The notes under the pieces: generated by a model
What the model was told of the DNA's origin: nothing
Databases searched by the model: none
Seen by the model: the letters and a program-made list of their open reading frames with translations, nothing else
Translations under genes and position numbers: made by a program
Shown here: positions 1 to 11,405 of the stretch, one piece after another
Layout of the letters: every line of letters begins with the position of its first letter
Numbering within the stretch: position 1 is the first letter of the stretch
Assembly: GCA_003118195.1 (NCBI GenBank)
Contig: BEXV01001143.1
Span: 1 to 24,404, forward strand
Length of the DNA: 24,404 nucleotides
DNA from: Hemicentrotus pulcherrimus
Taxonomy: Eukaryota; Echinodermata; Echinoidea; Camarodonta; Strongylocentrotidae
Direction: 5' to 3'

Positions 1-39
1 AAACAAACAAACAAACAAACAAACAAAACAAAAAAAAAA
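1..39. repeat. AAAC microsatellite and A-run at window start
   Basis: The tetranucleotide aaac is repeated about six times, followed by an A-rich run interrupted by one C. This is ordinary simple-sequence DNA and may continue to the left of the window. I see no coding or regulatory role. Confidence 0.95.
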
Positions 40-194
40 CCATCAAATTCTGGCTACGTGCCTGATCATTCATCTATCCTTTTAGATTTTAGATTTTGTT
101 TTCCTCTACCCGTGGTAGCGCCTAGCTCCATTCATTTATATCAGCAAAGTACACGTAATTAAAATCGGCATTACAATGAAACGTAAAGGTATTC

Positions 195-265
195 TCTCAT
201 TGGCTGAAAAGTTTCAAAGGGGGTGTGGTTTAGAGGGAGCTTCTTCCCCGACCTTGCTCATTACA
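195..265 (+). promoter_or_regulatory. Putative core promoter with CCAAT and CACCC/Runx-like boxes
   Basis: A reversed CCAAT box (attgg, 199-203, read on the minus strand as AGCCAATG) is followed 16 bases later by ggggtgtggtt (220-230). That stretch contains a CACCC/KLF-type site on the minus strand and a TGTGGT Runx-type site on the plus strand. They sit just upstream of the only strongly CpG-dense stretch in this part of the window, which ends in a good splice donor at 494. A CCAAT box 60-90 bases upstream of a start site is a common animal arrangement, so transcription might begin near 260-290. No convincing TATA box is seen; ttatat at 136-141 is weak. The motifs are seen; the promoter function is inferred. 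Confidence 0.35.
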
Positions 266-493
266 CCTGATGCAAAGACCTGCACTAGCGAACCGACGCA
301 ACTTTACACACGGACATAAGTGTGCTGAAGAAGCGGGGTGCTATCTGACGAATTTCGTATGCGATCAGCTGTTCGGAGCTCAGCGGCAGTACGGAAACGG
401 GAGAAGCGACATTGTGCTTGATTTGGATTTTCGGGAGCCAGCTTCTATTCTACTGCATGAGAACTGATTTACCAGACGAGCTAAATCCATTTG
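265..493 (+). other. Candidate non-coding first exon (5' UTR) of the papilin-like gene
   Basis: This stretch is much richer in CpG than its flanks (many cg dinucleotides between about 275 and 475) and ends exactly at a near-consensus donor, g|gtaagt, at 493/494. The next supported exon downstream starts with an acceptor and carries seven untranslated bases before its ATG, so that gene needs at least one upstream non-coding exon; this is the best candidate in the window. A small open frame (270-467, 65 codons) lies inside it. It resembles no protein I recognise and would be an upstream ORF. The 5' end is uncertain. Alternatives are a different gene's exon or a chance CpG-rich relic. Confidence 0.4.
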
Positions 494-599
494 GTAAGTT
501 AAAAAAGGTTTCCTTTTTTTAGATCAATGAGACAGGGTGAGATATGACGAATGGTTCGACTACTATGTACTGTCACTGAGACTAAGACTGAATTAAAGC

Positions 600-845
600 T
601 CATTGATATCCGTACCTGGTCACTCCAAGGATACCGACAATCAGATGGACCACAGCCCAGACCGGACAACAATTCGCATTACCCCGAATGCAAAAATAAT
701 TGGTCGGTCTGGGGTCGGTGTAGACCGAAAATGTTGGTCTCTTTCGTTCGTTTATAGCCTCTGAATTGGGTAGGGTCGGACCCAAATGAAAGAGACAGAA
801 ATGTTGGTCTAGGGTCGGCGTGGAGCACGGAGTCAGTTGTGTTGG
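600..845. repeat. Hairpin-rich CpG-containing patch, possible MITE remnant
   Basis: An inner inverted repeat pairs ccagaccg (about 656-663) with cggtctgg (about 704-711) around a further partly paired core. Downstream, atgttggtct occurs twice (about 731 and 801), and gtctctttcgttc is matched by an inverted, slightly diverged aaatgaaagagac (about 784-796). Such stacked short inverted repeats are typical of non-autonomous DNA-transposon remnants. Clear ends and a target-site duplication were not found. Confidence 0.4.
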
Positions 846-1042
846 TATGACTTGGTAGGTATTCAAGACTTTCTAGATCTAGTCCTTGATTAACAAGAAA
901 AGATCAAATCTATTGACTTCTGCTTCTGGGTTTCATTGTTTGTTAATCGAGTTTAATAAGTTGTAGGGAAATGGGAAGAAATATTTCCAACCTTGAACTT
1001 CTATACATGATGCTGCCTCTATCATCTTATGACTAGCGATTG

Positions 1043-2074
1043 GAAACCCTGGTATACGGACTCTGGAGAAGGGTATAAGACCCATCAGTGATCCACGACC
1101 ATTATGATTAGGTACCAATCCTTGGATGTCGGCTGTCAACATGAATCTGTATTAATGCATGTGTGCATCAATTATAAATGTAAGCCTGTGTAGAAATAAT
1201 ATTATTGAAATAAATACATAGTGTGTAATTGTAAGAAAGGCCCATTTCCATTCTCCATAGTCAGATTAAACTCTGATAGATTAACAGTCCAGCTAAGCCA
1301 ATATTATGATAAAAATATACATTAGTTACTGGTGCAAGTGTGCACAAAGCAATTTTATCCTGCTATAAACTAATTTGTATGATATTTAAATTCAAGTTCA
1401 TTGTGACAATTTGAATGGGGAGGGGGGGGGTGTTGGACCAACGATGCAGGAAAATTGGTCAAGAAGAATTTCAAACATCCTCAAGTATTCACATTTTTTC
1501 CTCTTACAATTTGCACACAGAAATGTCCCTATTACCCCCACTAGAATAGTAAAAGATNGAAACCCTGGTATACGGACTCTGGAGAAGGGTATAAGACCCA
1601 TCAGTGATCCACGACCATTATGATTAGGTACCAATCCTTGGATGTCGGCTGTCAACATGAATCTGTATTAATGCATGTGTGCATCAATTATAAATGTAAG
1701 CCTGTGTAGAAATAATATTATTGAAATAAATACATAGTGTGTAATTGTAAGAAAGGCCCATTTCCATTCTCCATAGTCAGATTAAACTCTGATAGATTAA
1801 CAGTCCAGCTAAGCCAATATTATGATAAAAATATACATTAGTTACTGGTGCAAGTGTGCACAAAGCAATTTTATCCTGCTATAAACTAATTTGTATGATA
1901 TTTAAATTCAAGTTCATTGTGACAATTTGAATGGGGAGGGGGGGGGGGGTTGGACCAACGATGCAGGAAAATTGGTCAAGAAGAATTTCAAACATCCTCA
2001 AGTATTCACATTTTTTCCTCTTACAATTTGCACACAGAAATGTCCCTATTACCCCCACTAGAATAGTAAAAGAT
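1043..2074. repeat. Gap-flanking duplication around N at 1558 (assembly artefact likely)
   Basis: Sequence 1043-1557 is repeated at 1559-2074, right after the N. Both copies begin gaaaccctgg and end agtaaaagat. The only clear difference I see is the length of a G-run (near 1420-1430 versus 1935-1950). A biological tandem duplication whose junction falls exactly on an undetermined base is less likely than two overlapping contigs left unmerged. Both copies contain the same spurious open frames on each strand. Confidence 0.85.
1558..1558. other. Assembly gap / undetermined base
   Basis: A single n joins the two copies of the 516-bp duplicated segment. It is likely a compressed gap between contigs. 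Confidence 0.9.
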
Positions 2075-5000
2075 AGATGTGTTGTAACTCTAACCAAACT
2101 TCTACCACCTTCACATGAACTTTATTCAAACTTCCAAGATAGCCATATTATTATAAGAAGTACTGCTCTAGAGAAAATAATCCATCCATCTGAATTGTCA
2201 TATTGGTAACTAATGTTATGTATGGTCCAAGGACGCCAGAGGCCACCATGCAGACTCAAACAGGCCATGAAAATGTTTACAATCCTTGCCTTTCATCTTA
2301 CATTCTTGGGTAACCATGGATCTAAAATGCATTGGGATTGAATCTGATACCATAGCATTGTTACTATTAGGTTACCATTTAACATCAGATTACAGTGCCG
2401 CCTTCTGAAACCATAGCATTGTTGATTCTGTATAACATCGAATTGCAGTGCTGTCTGCTCTTTTCACTACATAGGAACTATTTTTTAATATGTTGATTTA
2501 ATCAATAATAGAGGAGAAAAGCAGCATTCATCAAGAAAATTGGTAATATCCTAAATGTTTGCAATCGATCATTCATCTGATCTCTCCTCCAGGCAATGGT
2601 TTGTAGACAAAACTTGGAACTCACAAAAGCCTGTATTGTTGTGGCATTTAGAAAAATTGTATCAAACCTGTAAATGCCAAATGATTATTATATATTGCAT
2701 TCAGACCAGAAATTGTGGCTATTTTAGCTTTTTGCAGAGGTCATCAAACCCATAAATTGCTACATTTACAAAAGATTTAACAACAGCTGGGCAATGTATT
2801 ACCTTTAATAGGATGCCTTATTGATACTGCCCTGCAATTAAGTCATTTCATACATCCAATGTCCTGTCCTACTAACAGATATTTCATCTTTCATTTAAAC
2901 TTGTGCCGTAAGGCTTCTAACTTTGTAAAAAAACAGAAATATCAGTGTACTGCACACTTTTGAGTACACAACTGCACCCCTAAATTGCATATGAACAGAA
3001 AAAACAACTTTTGTTTTCTTTTATAAATGTTTTGTTTTTGAGAATGGAAGCTTTTAGCTTGAAATAGTTTCAATTCATTTTCTGTTCTAAATTGCTATTG
3101 GGGTATCTCACCCAAAATGTGACCTTTCTGCAATCTCAAAGTCTTGTTTCCATTTGAAAGACTTGGTTTCATCTCACATATATCAAAATGAAATGATGCC
3201 CTTCATCCTCCTAGCTTAGTAACTCTCTCACTCTCTCGATTGAGGCATTGATTTCACTCTTTCCCATTTACATTCCCCATCTCCCTCTCCTTCCCTTTCA
3301 TTGTTCACAATCATGTCCCTTCAAGGAGGAATAGCTTGGTTTGGGGGGTTAACATTCAATCAGTGCTCTTTCACACTTGCCCACTCCTTTTGAAATAATG
3401 TGATAATCACTGGAAGTGAGGTTGCCAGATACTATTATATTTCTATTTTTTTTAAAGTCTACATACACTTTCTACATTTTGATGCAACAATAAAATTGGT
3501 GATTCTAAGAGTATAACACCCCCCTCAAAAACAGTCATGACCCTTTACGATTGAAAATTGAAACATTTTTTATAGAAATAATTGTCATAATTTCATATTT
3601 ACATGTAAGTCATAGCCAATCCAAGCACTCAAAATGCAATAGCAGAACATATAATACCTGCTACAGTAGAACAGTTTTAATATATTAATCATTCATATTC
3701 CCATCTTGGTACCAATTTTAAAGCTTAAATCTTGAATTCTGGTAATGGAATTTAATTTCTAGACATGGTGGTTTAACTTTAAAGTAAATCTGTATTGTTT
3801 TACATGAGGTAGGTGGGTTGTTTAGACCAGCAAGATATAAACTAAGTTATGAAAATTTACTTGAAATATCTTGCCTGACCTTTTTGAAATTATGAACTTG
3901 ACAGTTATGCGTTTTCTAGTAAAATCATATTTGCAAGTAGCCCTTATTCGTACATCTAAACATTCAGTGTAACATTTCTTTGATTCTTTAAGAATTTGTT
4001 CTTAATCATTACCAGAATCTGAAATTACCTTATATGTGCTGCATTTCTGTTTGAAGATCACTTAGTATGTACAGAGTTAGAAAGGCATGTAGTTAACACT
4101 CTTGTTCCCCCAGAAATATAGGACCTGTGGTAGATTTAACTTTCCATCAATAAATCATGTGTCTTTATTTCATCCCTCTTCCCTAACAAAGGAATGTTTT
4201 AAATATATGGGAAAAACTTGTGAAATACAATATAACCATGGGATAGTGATTGATTGATAATGATATTCACTTTTGCAATATCCATGGATTTATTTTACTC
4301 TGATTAACATACTTGCATCATGTTCATCATTTGCGTGTATCTTTTTTATGGTGGATTCACAAAGTCGACTAGTCAGGTGTGAGATTTAGAGGTGAACCTT
4401 GCGATAAATATTTGCACAGAAACGCCATAATTCAGACAACATTGTATAAGCATCGCAACCCAGTGGGTATGGCTTCATTGTTTGGATTTATATTCTGGAT
4501 GAATTAAATGCTTTGTGATCTATAATGCAATAAAAAGTGAGTTGCAGGTGGTTTAAAAAACTTTTAAAAGGTGACTTTCAGGGGAATGGAACCAAACGTA
4601 AAATATGTTCATCATTGCCGAAGTAATATTTATGATCACCTTTTTCTCAAGCTCTTTGAGTACTTAAATTCCTTTGGTATTCACTGTATATCTGAAAGAT
4701 ATATATGGCACTCCAAGTCTATATTTCATATGTAAATGCATTTATTGTATATCTTTTTGACAGCATCAAGTAAGCTGTGAATTATAAATTGTCATCTGTA
4801 CGGATTATACCCTGACCCGACCCCCCGCGCCCCCCTCCGACATCGGGGCAAAATGACTATGTGGTTGAAGCACCCTTTTCTACATATTTTGTTTTATGCT
4901 TTTACTCAATCATTTTAAGAAGGTTTAGAGTGTTTTTTTAATGCGGTATGCTACCCCTTCTGTAAAAGTATTATAAAATGTTACATCTCAAAATAACATC

Positions 5001-5468
5001 CTTCTCCATTAAAAAAAGAATTGCCATGTTTTTCTCTCTTTGAATAGTTATGTTTTTTCTTCTAGGATCAGCCTTTTAACATTTCAGTTCTTATCAGCTG
5101 CTTTGCCATCCAATCAGATGTATCATTCATTTGAAAATGTTTACACCAGCACTTGTGTAACATGATTCTTTAAATCTTTGTTGTTAAGTAGAACTAAAAT
5201 GACCTTGAGATGATAATCCTTTTGATGTAACACTTGTTGGGGATCATTACTCATTGAATTTGAAATTGTGGATGGTGAATAGCTAATGTGCAATGCTATT
5301 AAATGCATGCTGCTGCAGAATAGGCAGGGGGATTTATCTTAAGCCATGACTTCACACATGCTTTAACAATCTAAAAGAAAAATTGCCATGGCAAAATAAC
5401 ATAACATATATACCAAGGTCACGCACTTGGCATTTCTCTATCTTATAACAAACAGATAAGCAATAAAA

Positions 5469-5567
5469 TCGTCCTTGTTTTCACGAAGTGACGGTAGTGA
5501 GGAAAATCGTAACGCAAAGTGAATGCAATTTTTTTTCACTACCGTCACTTCGTGAAAACAACGACGA
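5469..5567. repeat. 99-bp hairpin element with 32-bp inverted arms
   Basis: The left arm 5469-5500 and right arm 5536-5567 are reverse complements with one mismatch (31 of 32). They share the core cacgaagtgacggtagtga on the left and its complement on the right. The loop is 35 bases and includes a run of T. This is a compact foldback element of the MITE type, or a solo remnant. It lies about 180 bp upstream of the signal-peptide exon's acceptor. Target-site duplication is not evident. Confidence 0.8.
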
Positions 5568-5747
5568 AATGTAGGAGCATTAGTTGTCTACACTTCTTCA
5601 ACCCCATTCACTCATCATATAGGCCTACATTTACATTGTTTTATTTTGCTGCACTATTTTAAGATGGTATAAATTACAACAGCATATGTGACTGAGGATT
5701 AAAAGCATTTTCTATTTACTCTTCATTTCTTATGTACCTATCAACAG

Positions 5748-5826
5748 GCAAACAATGGCCTTCAGACAGGTGCAGTGGCTTTCTTTGATGTGTGTTGTCA
5801 TCTTTACATCCAGCCAGGCATTGCAG
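5748..5826 (+). CDS. Papilin/ADAMTS-like protein, exon 2: start codon and signal peptide
   Basis: The ATG at 5755-5757 is in a strong Kozak context (A at -3, G at +4), seven bases after an acceptor (tatcaacag). Twenty-four codons follow and then a consensus donor, cag|gtatgt, at 5827, leaving phase 0. The peptide is a textbook signal sequence: short basic n-region MAFRQ, hydrophobic core about residues 8-17 (WLSLMCVVIF), small polar region TSSQA, and a predicted cut after Ala22 (Ser at -3, Ala at -1). The reading frame joins exactly to the thrombospondin-repeat exon at 21413. The product is therefore inferred to enter the secretory pathway and be secreted to the extracellular matrix. Signal peptides are not family-specific, so the assignment rests on the downstream exon. 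Use of a spliced leader exon before the ATG is inferred from the acceptor. Confidence 0.75.
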
Positions 5827-6931
5827 GTATGTTACATCTCTTTGATCATTTTTACAGTTAACTTTAAATTGAGATAAGATGATAACTATAGTATAGCTGT
5901 GAAATTGGTCTATGTAGAATGGTAACTACACATTTTTGAAAATCTTCAAAAGTTCCTTTAGACATTCTTAATTTCACTTTCATAATGTTCAAAATAAGTT
6001 TGGCATCAGCCTTTATCCTTGGATTCATGTACCTGTCAATATGATATGGAAGAGCTTTGAAGATGATATTCTGCATGAAAGCATGAAAACACCCCTGGGA
6101 AACCAGACCTTTTTCAACAAAGTATTAATATCTTCCAAAATAATGTCACCAACCAATGCAAAAGAATTTATTTCTTTTGATGAAATTCATCTTTTGCTGC
6201 TTTTGTCAGAATGTAAACATGCTACCAAAATATCCATTCAATACTAAAGAAAGAGCAAATATTTGTGATGAAGGAAAGAGAAGAATGAAGAAATGTTGTG
6301 GTATGTAACCCCCAATTGAGTGTTAGATATATCAGTTTAAGGTGAGGTCTAGATGTCAATAGATTTTAGTGTTTAGCACAGGTATTTGCCATTTATTTAT
6401 GCGCCCATTAATCTAATTGTTTGGCCACTTCTGAAACCTTGAGTGCTCATCCAAAGATTAAAAAAGACGTGACTCTTTGAATTAACGCCAATGTGATAGA
6501 TGTGATGTTCAAATACTTCCTTGTTCTTAAACTGACATCATCTGGCTTGATACAATGCAATTTTCATGTAACATACATTTCCTATGGGTCTCATCCTGAG
6601 TTTACCTTCTGGGTTAACATACTTTATTTGAATTGATATATGAATGTTATTTGGTCCAAATATTGGATGTCTGGCACAATCCCTTTATGCAGGACCAGAC
6701 ACTTCACAATATCAGATAATAAAGTTGATACAACAGAGAAATGTATCAGTGAAATAGTTTCTGAATCTTACGTTTCTTTGTATGATATGTGAAATACAGT
6801 ACTTTTGAATTATATCTTTCAAAACCTGGTCTTAAAAAGAAATTGGTACACACCACACACACATGTGCTCATACAACAAGAACAGTGACAATGAAATGCT
6901 AAGTATGTAGTGTTCAGAATCCTTTGACATT

Positions 6932-6969
6932 CACCCCCAAAAAAAAAAACAAAAAAAAAAAACCCCCCA
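6932..6969. repeat. A-run/C-run low-complexity tract
   Basis: C-run, 11 A, C, 12 A, then C-run. This is a mononucleotide low-complexity tract with no tandem unit longer than one base. Read on the minus strand it produces artificial poly-Phe and poly-Gly open frame. Confidence 0.9.
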
Positions 6970-7931
6970 CTCTCCCTCACCAAACCCCTCCCTTCCATGC
7001 TTATCTCCACCCCTCTGTCAGCTAGACTGACCCAAAGTGGAATACTGTGTATTAAAAGCAGAAAACAAAACCTTTTGAGGAAGTAATGAAGGCCAAAACT
7101 TCTAAAACACCCTATTAAGAGGGATTGTCTGCTCTTCAGATAATCCATTGTGATGTGCTGATGGTTTTGAAGAGAAACAAAAGCAAAGGATTGATTGATA
7201 GGCCTACCTGGTTACCCCAGTTAAAGAGGAATATTTCTCCTTCCAGATTTAAGGTGTGGCATAGCTGATGTGGCATCAGATCATTGAATGAAATAGATGG
7301 ATTTAGATATTTGCTGTACCAGAAAATTCCTGATTAGGTTAACCCAGTTTAGATTGAAATTTGGAAATGCCACCATACCTTTACGAAGTAGACTCAGATT
7401 ACTGAATGAATAGAAAGGCCCTTTTACAGATAATACAGCACTTTGTGACTTGATTGAATATTTCTGATTCAGGTAGAGTGTTTTAGACCATGACAATTCA
7501 ATTTTTTGTCAAAGTGGGAGGGGGCTGATATCTCTATGCTCAAGGGTTACCTTGTCTTTCAATTTTTGAAACTGAAAATTTTGCATTTGTTATATATGAT
7601 AAACCAAGTAATTCATGTATTTTTCTGGTAGAGAAGTTCTTTTTTAGTTTGACAGAGGGCACTTTATCAGCAAGAATGAAAACAACTTTTAAGTATAGTA
7701 GTTTATAAAAGATAGACTGGAATTTAACACTTGACAGGATAAGCAATTAAACCAGTGGCAATTGCCATGTGAAGTTTATGCTAATAATTTGATAGATATT
7801 CAAAGAAAATTTCTTGTTTAGATACACTTAGCCTTGAGAATGAAATGATCTGAATATGTTGATTATATTCCGAGCAGCATAAAATAGTTTGGATGCAAGA
7901 AACTGACAAGTTGGGTGTTGAATATGATTAC

Positions 7932-8460
7932 TTATACTGTTTTCACACTGGCAATATTTTGCTTAACCCCGTACTATAGGTGGGGTTAAGGGGGGGTCTT
8001 AGCCCCACCTATAGTACGGGGTTAAGCCTATTCCACTTTCTGTTCAGACTGGTTTTTACCAAAGTGGGCTAAAGTTGGCTAACCCCACCTATAGTACGGG
8101 GTTAACTAACCCTGCAAAATAGCAGGGCTAACTCCGCAATTGTGGTGCTAACTCCTACTAACCCAGCAATTGCGGTGCTAAGCAAATGAATGTGAACAGA
8201 AATGAAAAATAGTCCGGTACTATGCAATGGAACGTATCGCAGCTGGCCAGATGCGAAGTATTTCCAATCATAACATTCACAATATCCGGGGTTAACGAAT
8301 CGCAGTGCGAACAGCGTGAATTTTCTTATTCAGGAATAGCGGCTAGTACAGGACTACAAACAGCGAGTGTGAAAAGCCAAAAAAAATAGTCCGGGGTTAA
8401 GGATAGTACGGGGCTAAGCAAAGTACGGGGTTAAGCAAAACCAATGTGAAAAGAGTATAA
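7932..8460. mobile_element. 529-bp non-autonomous TIR element made of stacked hairpins
   Basis: The ends are inverted: ttatactgttttcacactgg at 7932 and, on the other strand from 8460, ttatactcttttcacattgg; the similarity continues through gcttaaccccgtact. Just inside the left end, 7961-7990 and 7998-8027 form a 30-bp stem with one mismatch. A core of the form agtacggggttaa recurs about seven times in both orientations (near 7964, 8013, 8092, 8285, 8390, 8405 and 8422). There are also paired modules such as gcaattgcggtgctaa. No transposase is encoded, so this is a MITE-like element mobilised in trans, if at all. The flanking TATA-like bases may be a target-site duplication but cannot be told apart from the TIR itself. 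Confidence 0.75.
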
Positions 8461-8752
8461 CAACATCTCAATTATTCCACAAAGCACATTCTTCCTTGTA
8501 TCACAATTAGTTTCTGTGATTTATTGATCTTGCACATTATTAAATTCCTTTCATGTTTACTGCCATGGGTTCATTGTTACTATAGTCATTCACTTGTTGA
8601 TATTAAAAGGAGAATCAATGTATGTCTAGGAGAGGGGATAAATATTTGAGCACATACACATAGGTGTGAAATACGACTTCAAAGAGAAAGATTCAGGTGG
8701 GAGATTGAGGGTTCATGATGTTTGCAAAAGTTGGTAGAGGTAAAATGAAAAA

Positions 8753-9260
8753 ATTAAAGGGAAGGTCCACCCTGATCTTAAATTGGTTTAAAAAGAAGCA
8801 GCAACATTGGGAAAACAGATCAGTGAAGATAAAATAAGGAATTTGTGAAGTTTTAATCAATCAAACATAAAGTAGCATCACTGTGAAGTATCTTGCAAGG
8901 TCCTCTCCCATTTTGTTTTTCTCTGTTCTCTAAACAAAATAATTTAACCAAACATATATCCCCTTGATATTATCACCCCACATGGTTTCTACACAACCCA
9001 TGTATGACAAAAATATATTCCTTGATCAACAAATGAGAAAATGGACATTTAGTAACTTTTATGCCCAGAGAAAATGGGAGAGAACCTCACAAGATATGTC
9101 ACAGCATTGCCAATTTGTGTTTGATAAAATACAATTACAAAAATTGAAAACTTTCTGATATATTTTGTATCCAATTTTACTCATTTTTTACTGATCTGTT
9201 TCTCTCATGTTTCTTCTTCTGTTAAAATCAACTAAATATTAGGTGAACTTCCCCTTTAAT
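8753..9260. mobile_element. About 508-bp MITE with ~75-bp imperfect TIRs
   Basis: The left end attaaagggaaggtccaccc (8753) is matched on the other strand from 9260 by attaaaggggaagttcacc. Similarity continues inward: aacattgggaaaacagatcagt on the left pairs with a diverged acatgagagaaacagatcagt read inverted near 9190-9215. There is no coding capacity beyond a chance 64-codon frame (8964-9158). The class is uncertain; TTAA or TA at the ends could suggest piggyBac-like or mariner-like insertion. Confidence 0.7.
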
Positions 9261-10004
9261 ACCTGAGAGGCCATTCCAATGTGTTTGAAAGCCAATTTCT
9301 AGGCAAAGTCTTGATTTTTATAATCAGTTTACTCTAGTGGGAAAACAAGTAATACTTCTGGCACACAAGAATTAATATAAATCTTATGTTGCCTGCTTTA
9401 ATGCCATGCATCAATGTGAATGAACTAGATTCTAGACATGGCTAAAAGCTGCATATGTTCCAAAGTTCAAGTTGTGCAACTGTCTCTTGTTATAGGCCTG
9501 TAATAAATTGCTTGTTTGCAAATATGCTGAATGTCAACATTGCCCAAGATTGACTCCAATATATGTCAGCTACGTATTTACACACAGGGTTTTTAGGTGA
9601 ACATCAAGGAGAACTTAAAGTAACATCTCCCAGAAATTTGACAACCGATTTATTCATTCCAATTCTGTGCTAATTGCTGATCAGCTGAAAATGGCAAATA
9701 AGCATAATTACAATAAGCATTGTAAGACTGATGCAATGAAAAACTATAGAAAGATCAGCTCACAAGCTGTGGATAAGTTTCTTATATGATACATTATGAA
9801 TAATTATAATTATGCAGTTAGTTCTCAGGTTCGTTTGTGAATAATAGTTTTATCATTTTGATATGATGAATAATGACAGAGTTATTTCAGCTTTCAAATT
9901 TTTATCATCAGCACTTATGAAATCAGATTGTCCAACAGTATTGTTTGTTATTAGATTTCAAAATAAGTTTATACTTGTCAAAGTCAATGTTTAACAATGG
10001 AGCA

Positions 10005-10070
10005 ATTCAGAGGGAGGGGGAAAAGGAGAGAGAGGGCAAAGAGAGGGCAAGCAATGGAAGGAGGGGGAAA

Positions 10071-10113
<43 letters not shown>

Positions 10114-10132
10114 GGGGTAGCAGAAAAAAAAA
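10005..10132. repeat. Purine-rich GA microsatellite tract
   Basis: A G/A-only style stretch containing about 18 consecutive GA dinucleotides (about 10073-10109) with flanking gagagg and ggaggggg variants, ending in an A-run. It makes an artificial Arg/Glu-rich open frame. Low complexity; no function seen. Confidence 0.95.
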
Positions 10133-11404
10133 GGTTTAAATTAAATTATTATACATTCTAAGCCTAATACATACTTTTGTTATGATTTTATTAAGGCTTT
10201 AAAGCAATATGTATGTTTAGTCCAGATATCCACTGGAAAAATCCAATTGTGGAATGGAGGACACAGTAATATGCAGTTTACACAGATTTTGAAGGATGAA
10301 GGTCTATGGGAGAAACATTCTTAGAAGAAGTTAGGACCACATCTCAGAGGTTTGGCCTGAAGTTGACACTTCACTGTTTGACAGCAATTTAAGAGAGCAT
10401 GCAAATTTTGATTTCTTTATTTAGCATATGACTCTGAGTGTCATATCAACCAGACATTTGCAAGGTCATTGTGTCTTTAAACTAAACTGCACTGGGAGAA
10501 CATCTTTTCTTACAAGTAAAATTTGTTTTGAAAAGGAAAAATAAAAATTACAATTTGGCTTTGTGTGATATTGTTAAGATAGCATCAAAAATTGTTCTTC
10601 CTAGATACATATGTTCATTGCTATTGGTAAATTGTTAGAGAGATGAAATTTGACAACATGGGAAGTTTAATGAGGTCAAAGTTCTTGTTATAGTGTCTAC
10701 AACAAGCTATAAATCTGATGCCTCATCACTTTTTTAGTTTGAGTTTGAGGATTGAGTACATTAATTTCATCAATTTCAATTGCAAATAATTTATTTTCTA
10801 TTGAAATATTGGAACTGAAAAAAGAAATGAAACCAAGGAGAAACACAATTATTGATATCAGTGTTGATCATGTCTTGCTTATTAGGGATGTAATTCAAGC
10901 AATTGGTTCTCTGTCAGTGACCTTTGTGTCTGAGTCATTTTGAGTTCAAGCACGTGCCGGAGATCATAGGTTGAGGTCAATAACCCTGAACTAGCTAGGA
11001 GACATTTTTCTTTCTTTTTTTTTCATTGGAAGATGGGATTATTTTCATTTTAATTGCATTTTTTAGAGGGCTCTGATACAGACACCTCAGGCACACTGAG
11101 GAAAAGAAGGTGATTTGATACCAATCTTTCCCACCTTTTCCTATCCTTTTATCTGTGATAATGAAAGGAAAATGCATATTTTGAAGAGAATTTATCAATG
11201 ATATGATTCAGCATGTGATCTAGGCCTACTTGTTTATTCTTTTTTAAGTTTCTTTAATCAAATTTCTTTGGTCTTGTAGAATCGATTTGTATTGCTAAAA
11301 ATCTTTGTTCCCCTCTCCTTTTGAATAGAGGCAATGAACTAATATGATTTATTTTATGTGTATGAATGGTAATGCCTTCATATTTTCCATTTATCTTTAT
11401 GTTT

Positions 11405-11405
11405 N
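11405..11405. other. Assembly gap / undetermined base without flanking duplication
   Basis: A single n between atgttt and gagccatacc. Unlike the other three, I see no duplicated sequence on its sides. Confidence 0.85.

Larger units (their letters stand above)
494..5747 (+). other. Presumed intron 1 (5' UTR intron)
   Basis: Bounded by gtaagt at 494 and by a pyrimidine-containing acceptor ending tatcaacag at 5747. It holds a hairpin-rich patch (about 600-845), a gap-flanking duplication (1043-2074), a loosely pyrimidine-rich stretch (about 3220-3300), a small C-rich CpG patch near 4800-4850 and a 99-bp hairpin element (5469-5567). The rest, including about 2100-4790, is AT-rich single-copy-looking DNA. 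No exon with good splice sites and a recognisable product was seen there. Confidence 0.4.

Noticed and set aside
9945..10139. Arg/Glu-rich frame
   Set aside because: It is the GA microsatellite translated.
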